A stretch of 64,000 bases of DNA, from the NCBI GenBank assembly GCA_000149265.1, contig CH002840.1, positions 4,586 to 68,585 of the forward strand. The letters are read 5' to 3'. The notes below the pieces were generated by a model. The model saw nothing but the letters and a program-made list of their open reading frames with translations, was not told where the DNA came from and did no database searches. The stretch is from Ciona savignyi. Its lineage: Eukaryota; Chordata; Ascidiacea; Phlebobranchia; Cionidae. The translations under genes and the position numbers were made by a program. Shown here one piece after another: positions 1 to 10,700 of the stretch; position 1 is the first letter of the stretch; each line of letters starts with the position of its first letter.

Positions 1-60
1 CTGGCACACTGCCCATACTGCCTACACAATGCCCACACTGCCTACACACTGCCCACACTG
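1..60. repeat. Short degenerate tandem repeat at window edge
   Basis: Alternating near-copies of CTGCCCACA and CTGCCTACA run through the first 60 bases and probably continue beyond the window edge. No coding potential is seen. Confidence 0.7.
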
Positions 61-637
61 GGTATTTAGAGGAACCGAACATAGCAGACAAATAATGTTT
101 TTTAATTTCTATTTTTCGACACGAAAAACTTGACCAAATTCAATAAATATTTTCACAGTTTGGTAAAAACGACATCTTATATGATATATAAAAATATTTC
201 CATTTAATATTCATAAATTAAATATGTTTATGGGATAAGAAAATTTTTACAGTATATTCGGTATAACCCTATCTTACTGAAGATGTAACAATTATAATTA
301 GTTTTACTAATGTCGATTTTCTGTGTTTTCTTCTTTCGTTTAATGTTTTTTTTTTAATGGTACGATTACTTTGCGCCCATGGTGGAGGTATCGGAGCTTT
401 TGCAGTGTGTTGTGTATGATTGACACGTTAATTCATTTCTTCTAGAATCCATCAATCCACTTATGATTCAGGCAATGTCCGCTTGGTTAAGTCTTTTTGT
501 ATATTTGTTTTTACTTTACAGTTAATTTGGCTTGTACCATGTGTGTTAATAGTCTTTTTTATATATATGTATAAAAGTGAACTTGAAGTAACATACCGCG
601 TAAAGTCATTAAAATCCGAAAATCATATACTCCTGAC
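61..637. other. Intergenic, no gene seen
   Basis: AT-rich sequence with no supported exon. The only recognisable content is a SINE fragment at about 373-498. The last five bases (CTGAC, 633-637) are the left copy of the target-site duplication of the LTR element that follows. Confidence 0.6.
373..498 (-). mobile_element. tRNA-derived SINE (family A), fragment
   Basis: Matches the middle of the family A SINE that recurs through the window (best copies 14028-14310, 16799-17079, 51446-51710). The shared words GGAGCTTTTGCAGTGTGTTG and CAGGCAATGTCCG are seen. The promoter end is missing. Confidence 0.6.
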
Positions 638-1107
638 TGTAGAGTCATGCCAGTCTGGTAACGAGCCCAGAATTCTGATTGCTATTATGCAGCCTCTACT
701 TGCTGCTATAAGGGTAATGGTGCCCGGCGATCGCTTCTTAACTCTTATTAATTTTCCAAACTCCTGGCTGGAAGCCTGTCTTTAAGGCTCTAAGTCTTAT
801 TCTAACTCAGCCAACACAGATTGGTTTTCTTTCTTATTATTTAACAGTGAACAGTTGCATGTTAAGAACACGTTAACACGTTAACACGACGATTTCCAGG
901 GTGTTTTCACTACCATTAAATTTGCCCTTATTTAAATATGTAATAGTTAATTAGTCACACACAATAAAAATTAAAATCAAATTAACACACACAATTAAGG
1001 ATTACTCCAGATTCTAAATACCAAATTAAAACTGACCGCATGGAAAAATAAAACTCTCACACCGACTCGTGTGAAACATAGAAATATAATGGTTAATATC
1101 CGTAACA
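638..1107 (-). repeat. 3' LTR of the BEL/Pao element
   Basis: 470 bp, nearly identical to 4870-5329. Most of the length difference is an extra 8-bp tandem copy of TTAACACG near position 880. Confidence 0.93.
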
Positions 1108-1368
1108 TTCCGGCCCCAAATTATGTTCAACCATAGGGTAAATAATTTCAAAATTAAAAACGGATATTAATAAACAGAAACATGAATCACTGACTTTCTA
1201 GTCATCAAGCTAACATTAGTTATCAAAGGACACCGGTAATGTGTTTACATACACATACACCATAAAGGCACAGTTAGCTACTAGAAAGAAAAAGAAAGAA
1301 ACGAAAGTTAAAGCACATAGGAGGGTAATATCAAATGTGGCCCTCAGGAAAGCACAATTGTGTTTCTT

Positions 1369-3030
1369 TCAAGTCTTGTCATACAACCAGTGGTCGATCA
1401 CTCCTTCTGTCCATTGCCCCTGCTTCACTGGTTCACTATGGCACACCGACCATTGATCCTCCGGCTCATACAAGAACGCCGGCCCCTTCAACCACATTTT
1501 CTCTTTCCATGCCTCACCTGACATTAAACCAATGTCGGTAGGATTTCTCTTTGTATCCATGTGTCTCCAATGATTTGGAGAAATAGGGTTTTCATTGCAA
1601 GTACTGTTCACTACTTCGACTGCAACAACCGCAGCAGTCAATTCCAACATCTGCATACTTATAGGATTTATCGGAGCGACTTGGAACTTGCCCATCACAA
1701 AGGAACAAGATATGGCATCATTATTGCCAACTATCCTTGATTGACTTACTGCTCCATACTCTGGTTTGCTCACATCGCAAAATGTACACAATTTCAATTC
1801 TTGGATAAAGGATACTGGCTTAAAACATCTAGGTAAGGTTACCTCTTCCAGTTCCAGGTTACCTTTTGAATGTAGCCAGTCTTTCCAGACATTTCCCTGC
1901 AGATCAGTCACAGAGTAGTCCCATCCCATCTGGTCATTGCACGTGAAACAGTCGACCGACGTGTTCCACACATGCACCTGCTTTTGAAACAGCACAGGGC
2001 GGTATCCATTGCTCAGTAAAGGTGATATCTCTGTTTCTGCAATAGAACTTAATAATTCATTACTATTGCTTAAGCACTTAGCAGGAAGCTCGGGATCACA
2101 TTTAAATTTCTTTAATGAACAAAGTTCTCTCTCTGCCACAATTTCCTTATTGGAAAGGGAATCGTTGCTTCTTTTACATGGAAGTTCTATCTGGAAGTTT
2201 GAACCGACCTGGTCCACAGTGGAATCCATGATAGCCTTGGACTCATCATCTTCTTTTGACAGTTCACTCTTCTGTGGCATTTTTAAATCTTTAAAGTCCT
2301 GTGCAGACACTGATAGCACTTCATCACAAGAGTGCTTGTCCGATTTCGCCACATCTTTGCCCAGGAATTGATTGTAAGAACATGACACACTGCCATCCTT
2401 AGAATACAATTCCGCTCCAAATATCGACCAGCCTAGACCCGTGTGTAGACCAAGTGGTTCACCACGGTGGCCACATCGTTGCTCCTTCAACCGGAACGCA
2501 TCCACAACATCGTTGCGCACCAGCAATTCGACTGTGGTATTATCTATCTTAGGAAACTGTAAATCATTTAAATGAGGGTACAGCGCTGCTATCTCTTCAG
2601 TGGGAATGCTACTTTGCACATCCATAATTTTATCTGAGACAACAACATTTGATATATCAAACACATTTGGCTCCTCAATGCCTTGAATGTACATCAGGTC
2701 CTTAACCAGACCATGGGAGGAAACACCATTTTGTGTTTTGATTTTAAAGTTAGGTTCACCAACATCAAGACCAAGTTTCTTAACCAATGCTTGAGAGCAC
2801 ATAGATATATTTGCTCCGCTACCCAAAAAGGCATATGTTTTAATACACTCCCCGGGACATTTAGTCCATACCTTTACCGGTACCACATTGAGGCTCTTCG
2901 CTGCCTTCACATCTTGGTTCTGTTCAGAAGTGGATACGGACTGATGTCGACATGGTCGAGCTCGTATTCGCGGGAGGAGTCTTTGCATCAGAACGAGGAA
3001 AGTGTAAGAGATAGTTGTGTCTTTTTCCAC
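1369..3030 (-). pseudogene. Pao-type protease region and pol remnants
   Basis: The first part resembles the Pao retrotransposon peptidase domain (DUF1758 type; words AFLGSGANISMCSQAL and GLHTGLGWSIFG). The last part matches the segment between reverse transcriptase and integrase of BEL/Pao elements (FCDVSKPEYGAV, LELTAAVVAVEV, then an NPTDIG...W..GP.FL pattern). The middle is low-complexity acidic sequence without a recognisable polymerase core. Broken. Confidence 0.8.
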
Positions 3031-4679
3031 AGTCCGAACACCGTCCTTGATAACTACAGTAGCGAAATGAATGGTTAGCCTTTAAACAATTAAAACAAAG
3101 GTTATGTTCTTTTACATAGTTCCACCTTTCCTGCACACCCTTTTCCCTAAAGGTATCACATTTCCACAATGGATGTGCTTGTTCACACAACATACAAGGT
3201 GACCTCTCTCTAGGAGCATGTATAGCTGCTGTTGCAGAGACTAACCTTTTTGGTGCTCTGTATTTAGGTCCTTCTTCCTTTGATTCACCTAACGAACCAC
3301 AGTACCTCTGATAAAAATTGTCTTGAGTAGCTCGAGCGTGCTCCTGAACCAAGTTCATCAGGTCATCAAATGTAGGCTGAAGCCCATCAGCTCGTCTCCT
3401 GGTGCTCAATCTGCAAAATTCTAACTTGATATGATCAGGAAGCTTATCATATATTTTTTCGAGGTTGGAGGAACTGTTCAAGTCCTGGCTGTATCCCCAC
3501 TCCGTTAAAGTGGTATAACAATTAAACATTTTGTCTCCCAACAAAAACAATCCATCGGCATCACCTGACTTGAGAACCGGTCCATCGGTTACTTCTTTCA
3601 TGAAGGCCCGGACAACACTGTATCTTTCTCCGTACTTGTTCTGCAGTCGCTGCAGCGCAGTCTTGTACCCAAGACTCCTGTTTGACATTACCCTGCAACA
3701 CTTAATTGCCTCGTGTGCTTCCCCTTTGCAGAGTTGCAACAAAAATTTGAGCCTTGCTCCATCATCCGAGACATTTGACTCGACGAAATCCTTAAAATCC
3801 TTCATAAATGAATAGAAATCCAAAATATTACCATCAAAGCTACCAAGATCCATACTTGGTAGTAAAGGGTTTGAATACCCCATTGGGTTAATCATATATT
3901 CAGTCTTACCCGGTTTAGGGGTATGACAATCATCCAACATCTTGGAGTTGTCCAAGTTGTCATTATTTTCTAACACCGGTATGGGTATACTTTTACTCTC
4001 CTTATTAACACCGTTCCCAATAACTTTGGAATCACTTACCGGCCCCAATGGCTTGGTTGATTTGTCCTTGCCAGTGCCAGATACATCAGTCACTGCATGT
4101 CCCTTAGCAGCATGTGCCCTAAGGGAAATTAAAGGCATTGATATCTTTGAACCCCCATAATCGAAAAGGCTCCCTTCTGATAACAGTTCGGCTTCTCTTG
4201 CCGCAGCCTTAGCCCTGGATACAGACAGTTCCAACTCCAGTAGTTTCAAGCGTTTCTTTTGTAATTCCGCCTCTTGCTCAAGCTGTTTAGCTTGCAGCTT
4301 GAGCAGACTTGTCTTTCGCCTGCGTCCAGAACTATGTGAACTAGTTGAAATAGTCCTACCATCTTCCTTTAAAGCCACAGCACTGGCCTGACTGGACGCA
4401 CACAGTTGCAGAAAATCTCTATACTTCTTTTCCATGATGGAACGTTTATCCTCGACCTCCTTGATCTTTTCCACTGCAATTTCGCATGCAGATTCACTTT
4501 TTAATATGTTTAGGTATTCCCGACATACAACTCAAACAGTTTTCACATGTACTATCGAATCGAACTTTGTATTTGGCAACATTCTTGGGTTCTTGTTTAA
4601 GAATTGCTTTACACAACTTTTTCTCTACTTTGGCAACACTTGCCAAATGAGTTGTTCTAATTTCCTTTAAATCATCCAT
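2924..4679 (-). pseudogene. Gag-like region of the BEL/Pao element
   Basis: The predicted product has a charged N-terminal coiled-coil part (KKRLKLLELELS). A capsid-like domain of the DUF1759 type typical of BEL/Pao Gag follows (words such as FDGNILDFYSFMKDFKDFV and LLQLCKGEAHEAI). Near the C-end are zinc-knuckle cysteines (CFNCLKANHSFRYC and CSDCGKRH). In this family Gag packages element RNA in cytoplasmic particles. Treated here as a fossil part of the element. Confidence 0.85.
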
Positions 4680-4869
4680 CCTCCTATTGGTATTTATACA
4701 ATTACCTCAGAGGGAAAACTTCAATTGCTTCTCCACCATCCAAGGGAGTACAGCTCTTAAAACAACTTTTCTTTAAACACAGGAATAATAATAGTGTACC
4801 TTCACCACACAGGAGAAGTCACCAAAAAACTGTATCTTCACCGCCCAGGGGAAGAAAACCTGGAAATAA

Positions 4870-5329
4870 TGTAGAGTCTGCCAGTCTGGTAACGAGCCCA
4901 GAATTCTGATTCTATTATGCAGCCTCTACTTGCTGCTATAAGGGTAATGGTGCCCGGCGATCGCTTCTTAACTCTTATTAATTTTCCAAACTCCTGGCTG
5001 GAAGCCTGTCTTTAAGGCTCTAAGTCTTATTGTAACTCAGCCAACACAGATTGGTTTTCTTTCTTATTATTTAACAGTGAACAGTTGCATGTTAAGAACA
5101 CGTTAACACGACGATTTCCAGGGTGTTTTCACTACCATTAAATTTGCCCTTATTTAAATATGTAATAGTTAATTAGTCACACACAATAAAAATTAAAATC
5201 AAATTAACACACACAATTAAGGATTACTCCAGATTCTAAATACCAAATTAAAACTGACCGCATGGAAAAATAAAACTCTCACACCGACTCGTGTGAAACA
5301 TAGAAATATAATGGTTAATATCCGTAACA
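4870..5329 (-). repeat. 5' LTR of the BEL/Pao element
   Basis: 460 bp. It lies upstream of the Gag-like region on the minus strand, so it is the 5' LTR. The right target duplication CTGAC follows at 5330-5334. Confidence 0.93.
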
Positions 5330-5864
5330 CTGACATTACGTCATTAACTATTATTATCACAGCTGCCGTTACTTGGTCTTAAATAATTGTCTGCGGTTTC
5401 AAAAGAGGTCATCGCTTACTAAGTAGCCTAAGGTCTTGTATATGACAATTACTGCAAGTTTATCTGGAATATGTCGTTGTAATATATAATAATTTAACTT
5501 GCACTGTTAACAAGTTATATACATATGCCTTTTCTTAAATACAATTGGTGTAAACAAACTACTGGAATTTTGGGATAATAAAGAAGACACGAGTCACATT
5601 AAGGAGTTTTACATAGAAAGACCTCATGAAAATGAGGCGATTCCTAGAGTCGAGTATGGTGCGCTGGAAAGGCGCAGGTCGCATTAGGAGTTAACGTCAA
5701 TAAACACGACCATACGTTTGTAAATAATTAAAAGCACTGGCGCTTTGTTCACTCGGTTAGATTCACAAGAACCGCAAGGGATCGAAACAATCGAAACAAG
5801 TCGCTCGGTATTTGTTGTGTCCTGGTGTATTGTTATCTTGCGGCCGTTAATGTGACAATAAGGA

Positions 5865-6075
5865 GACCATCATGGGTTGGTAACTTATCCCGGTAAAAAA
5901 ATATTATACATTAACGGTCTTGTGTCCGAATGGTTAGCTCGACCGATTCATATACAATAAAAAAGGTTTCAGTGACGAAATGGGTTCAAATTTAGTTCAG
6001 TAACAAAGATAGAACATACCCATGTGTGAAATACCGATCATGGGTTCGAAACTTAGCCTGATTAAACCCTTGTAC
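5865..6075 (+). mobile_element. tRNA-derived SINE-like repeat (family B), degenerate cluster
   Basis: The central copy has an A-box-like word (GAATGGTTAGCTCGACCGA, about 5928) and a tail GGGTTCAAATTTAG. A second tail, CATGGGTTCGAAACTTAGCC, lies near 6043, and an older one near 5870. GGTTCGAAAC is a Pol III B-box. Related copies lie at about 9781, 15480, 53800 and 57755. Confidence 0.5.
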
Positions 6076-6473
6076 ATGTCGTGACTTACTGGTCTTCAAA
6101 CATACATCACAACTCGCATGGACTGCATAGTAAAACTACGATCAACGGCAGGGTTTCGAACATCTAATCTACACAGGAACATACCATGTAACATGTATGA
6201 ATTACAATATGAACACGACAAAAGAGTGGAATAATGTGAAATCTTTGGATGATTTCATGGGCTCCATCACCTAAATGCTCATAACCGGTCACTAGCTCCT
6301 TATTCATTTGCAGTACCCGGCACATTAACCTCGTCGGAAGACATTTTGAATTCGGTTTTCTCTATGCTTGGGTTAAGATATTTTTGACCCAACGACGCTG
6401 TGGAAAAATATCAATTATTTATGGATTACATATTAAAACGCATTACCTTAATTCTTGGTTAACACTGGGTTAC

Positions 6474-6750
6474 ACTGAGCAAGTTTAACATTGCGCCAAC
6501 CCAGTGGTATCTAATGAGTTGTCTAAATTATAAGTCATGTCTGATTATCCACACACTGTAATATCCTAAGCAACCCGACTGTGGACATGAGAGTATTTAT
6601 TAAGCACCTGAGCAAGCCACTTTACAATGCTCCAACCCAGTGTTATGTAATAAGTTATCTAAATTAAAAGTCACGTCTGGTTATCCACGCATCAATATAT
6701 CACGCGTAATATCTTAACAAGCCGACTTTGGGCATGAGGTGTATTTACAT
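6474..6750. repeat. Two-unit tandem repeat (~135 bp unit)
   Basis: Unit 1 (about 6477-6606) and unit 2 (about 6607-6750) share CCAACCCAGTG, GTCTGATTATCCAC/GTCTGGTTATCCAC and CCGACT.TGG.CATGAG with scattered differences. Confidence 0.65.
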
Positions 6751-7412
6751 TTTGAACATGATCTAACCTATTCTAGCATAAATGAATGGTGATCAAAGTA
6801 CCAGATCAATTAATACAGCCGATTCAGTTTGTTGTTTCTGCAACTATACAAGCCCAATGAGTCGCTTATTTCTTAAACTAAAGTTTTAAAAACCGATTGT
6901 TGTGCATTCAAAATATCGCCTGTAAAATTTCTATATTTTTAACGTTTTGTTATGTTAAACTACAATCGATTTATTCGGTGAACCTACAATTGATTTATTA
7001 TGTCACACTAGAATAATTTAAAAGGTTTGGTAATCCAAATTAATAATTTAATTCTAACTAAGGCTCGGCGACCACGTATGGTTATATCTATATTAATAAA
7101 TTAATTTTCGTCACAGAAGTGTTTTAACAAATGCAGTTTTGCAGTCTTTTTTCTGTTTCCTAATATTTAATATTATTTGCATGCGTTTATAGTAAAAATG
7201 TATAAAAAAATTAAGTATAAAAACCTAAACTAGCCGATAACTGTGGGAATGGGGTATAATCATCTTTACCCGCACCCAACTTCGAGTCAACACAACCCGT
7301 TAAATAACTGCGTGCAGGTGAGGTTCACTTAGTGGCTTGACCAAGGGCATAAATAACCGCCAGCTATCGCCAAGTTTTAAACCTAAAACATTTTGACTAA
7401 AATGTGAAGTAC

Positions 7413-7771
7413 TCATCTACTATAACTTATTCTATCGAGCTGATTCAATATCTGAATGTTACCTGACAGCTGGATGGGCGGTTTGGTCAGGTTGGTGAAA
7501 TCGTTACGACCCTCAACCCAGCATATTGATGGGAAACCATTGAGCTCTTTCATCTTCATAACGGAGAATTTGTTGTATTGGATGGATCGTCTTCTCTCCT
7601 TATCCGACCTTTTAGCTTCTTGGATACCGACGTTCGATTGCTGTAGATTAGTTGGTGGTACACTCGCTCTGCGCGATCGCGGGTCAGAGGCTTTCCAAAG
7701 CTGTTTCAATGAGATACCCGCAACCGGCTTATTGTTGTCCTCGTTTTCTGATGAATGCGATTCGTCCAGAT
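7413..7771 (-). CDS. Receptor C-tail exon
   Basis: The acceptor TACCCACAG precedes 7771; two leading bases complete the codon split by the 8033 donor, then 118 codons run to a stop at 7413. The tail is Ser/Arg-rich, with basophilic-kinase-like sites (RSRRASVPP, KERRRSIQY). It is joined by phase and position, not by homology, so it is less certain than the membrane part. Confidence 0.6.
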
Positions 7772-10700
7772 CTGTGGGTACGTTAGTGTTACTTGATCAA
7801 GCCTAAAGTAATACTTGACCCAGAGTATGAGGAAACAATTGGATGTTGTCTTTACTTGTCTAAGCATTTTTACATAAAATTCGGTATGTGAAACGGATGC
7901 GCTAAACATTCAATTTCTTTACAAAAACTGTCTCGGTGACAGATCATTTTGTATTCGAAACTAAGCCCGATAATTTTTTTTCCTCAACTTTATCGAATTC
8001 AACATTAAATCCAGTTGTAACGCTCGGCTTACCATCAATTGCGTCATTATTTTTTGCGTTTTCTGCTGCTCGCCCATTCAAAGCATTTTTGATGCGCGAC
8101 TTTCTGCCAACGCGAAGTATCTTCCAAAATGCCTTGCTTAATCGTGCGTTATTCAAGTTGTAAATGAGCGGGTTCATGGCGCTGTTACAGTATGCGAACC
8201 TGGGATGTTTAATGACATTAGTTGGAAGAACATTAGTAGGATGGGGTAAGTTGGTTACAATTAGGGTTGGGTGTATTGCTTATGTATGGTAAGTTGGATA
8301 AGCTGGGTTGTCTTAGGGTGGTTGGGGGTTTAAATGGGTTGCCTGAGTTTGGAAGAGAAGGGTATCTTGGTGTTGAGTGTGTGGGTTATATGTGGGATGA
8401 GTATGATCTTGGGTCGAGTCTTCTTACCTTGTCGACCCACCGTTGAATTCTTTAACATAAGTTGCTCGCAAACTTCGGTAGAAAAAACCCAAAATTATTT
8501 GGTAATAATGAAACGAGTTAGATTTGGTGACACAAAGAGTACAACGGTTTTACCGCATGTTCGACAGTTGTTTAGTGTAAATATACATATGGCTATTACT
8601 GTTAAGTGATCAACGCACAACAAACTCTCACCATTCTAGAAACTTAAACAGCTTGGGCGGAACGAAACACGTCGAACAAAGCGCCTGTGTGACGTAAGCT
8701 TGAAAGAATGGAAACCAACAAATGACAAAGACGCTAAGTATAATCCCGATCATAAAGTTGAGACGTTTCTGGCGTCGCATTGCAACAGAAAGCACCTGAT
8801 TGGACAATATAAGTCAGGTCCTGGATACTTGGTGGGTTAGTGCGTCGGGAAGTTGTATAGGAATAAATCGGGCCGCTGACAAGTTGTTTGGTAAGGCAAG
8901 ACACTTAATCCACTAAGTCGTTTGAACGCCTAAACCCGGTGGGTAAATGGGTTGTACTAAAATTGAAGAATTAACATTGTACCATTTGATTCGGCGTTGT
9001 AACATTTTTGCGTCGATGACGTTCCATACTGGTGGACCAATGTTTGATGAATAACAAAACCAATCGGGTGTTATATTTTCTTTTTTAACTTTAATTTATT
9101 ATTCCATTTGGTCTGAATGCTCAACCACAGGGGTTTTATTCAGTTAAAAGAATTTTATTCCATTATCGTTTTGTTTAACTTTTATTTTATTTCCACCGTA
9201 ACTATCATCTTTATGGTTAATGTCGTCTTATTTAATTCTATTTAAACTAGTACTTTTTTATTTGATTAAGGATTTTTTATTTAAATAAGTCATTTTCTAA
9301 TTGAATTGGTCAATTTTTATTTAATTAAGTTAATTTTTATCAAAATAAAGTATTTTCTATTTGAGTAAAGTTATTTTCTATTTAAATAAGTTATTTTGTA
9401 TTTTAATTAGTTACTTTCCATTTAAAAAGTATTTTTTTACAATTTAATTTCTGTTTGAACAAGTCATTATCTATTTAGATAAGTTATTTGTTTCTGTCAC
9501 AACCACTTTAAATGAAAGAATGTGAAAGTTTTTGAAACTCACGTTTCCGTTTCTTGCTTGTTTCCAAAGAATGTGCATGATCTTTCCATACGTCACGACC
9601 ATTATGAATAGCGGGATATAGAACGAGCCCCGACACCGCTGGAAAAGTATATACCATAGCTCTGAAGAATGATGACATTCCGTTTCCGCCTGCGTGTTGG
9701 TGTGAGTAACTCCGGGCTTATGTGTATTAGTTTAGTATAATTATTTTCGCACTGGTATTAAATAATAGGATATTACATGATCAGAAAACTGGGAAAGACT
9801 AGTGACAATCCTGTCATGGGTTCGAAACTTCGTCCGTTAAAAAATATCGTGAACTAAACCAACACATACTGGTGGATACGTACCATAAATGCATTGGAGA
9901 AAATGAATGGGGGGATGCATACAACAGCAGACCAAACCCACGCCAGCACAACCATCATCACTGCTCGCCGAGTTCTTTTTGATCCTCTGTGATGTTTATT
10001 ACAAATAATTATGTTTTGGAATGTCAAGAAATTTTTGGAAATTGCTCGCTGTGGTATAACAACTGTTGCGTTCAGAATGATTTGACGCAGATGCTTGCTC
10101 TAATTGAAAATTGTATACGCAAGCTAGAGGAATCGATTTAATGATTTTTTTTTAAATACGCGATTTAATAACGTAATATATTGCTATTAATGACGGTGTT
10201 AAATCTTTCCACCCACAAAGATAAATTGCTAAACCATCCATATTATGTAATGGTTTGAGCATGTTGACTGTAGGAATAAGATGTTTTTCAATACCGGTAG
10301 ATAAAATCTGCCTTCCAACCCACGAAAATGTAAATGAACCAATAAGCCACACTCTGTAGTAGCTCCAACAACACGACTCTGGGTCGTGATGGGTTTTACG
10401 ATACCCGTGGATAAAACCTGGCTTCCCAGCAAGAAGGATATAAATACTAATCATGCACACACTGTAATAGCTCCTGCAACTCGATTGTGTGTCTTACGAT
10501 ACCCTTATAAAGTCTGGCTTCCCATCTAAAGATATAATGAACAAATTTAATTATAACTGCAGAGTGTCAACCACCTGTTTAACAACTACTATTTGTAAAA
10601 CACATTTTGTATGCTATAAATTTGTATGCGAGCAGGGTCCCTAACCACAATTTGTATTTTATACACCGACTATGTAGTTTATTTCTGCAAACATATACGC

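Larger units (their letters stand above)
638..5329 (-). mobile_element. BEL/Pao LTR retrotransposon, young but broken copy
   Basis: Two LTRs (638-1107 and 4870-5329) flank about 3.76 kb of internal DNA read on the minus strand. The element begins TGTTACGG and ends CTCTACA, the usual TG...CA ends, and is bounded by a 5-bp target duplication CTGAC at 633-637 and 5330-5334. A purine-rich stretch (GGGGCCGGAA on the minus strand, about 1108-1119) abuts the 3' LTR as a polypurine tract. The internal part encodes a BEL/Pao-type Gag with zinc knuckles, then a Pao-type aspartic protease region and short RNase H-side pol remnants. I cannot recognise a reverse transcriptase core or integrase, so this copy is incomplete and could only have moved with help; it carries at least a few breaks. 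The LTRs differ by only about four small changes over 460 bp, so insertion was recent. Confidence 0.93.
5330..7412. other. Intergenic repeat-rich stretch between LTR element and receptor gene
   Basis: No exon is supported. It holds degenerate tRNA-like repeats (about 5865-6075) and a two-unit tandem duplication (6474-6750). The receptor's 3' untranslated region should begin at about 7412 and run leftward; no clear poly(A) signal lies close to the stop codon. Confidence 0.6.
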
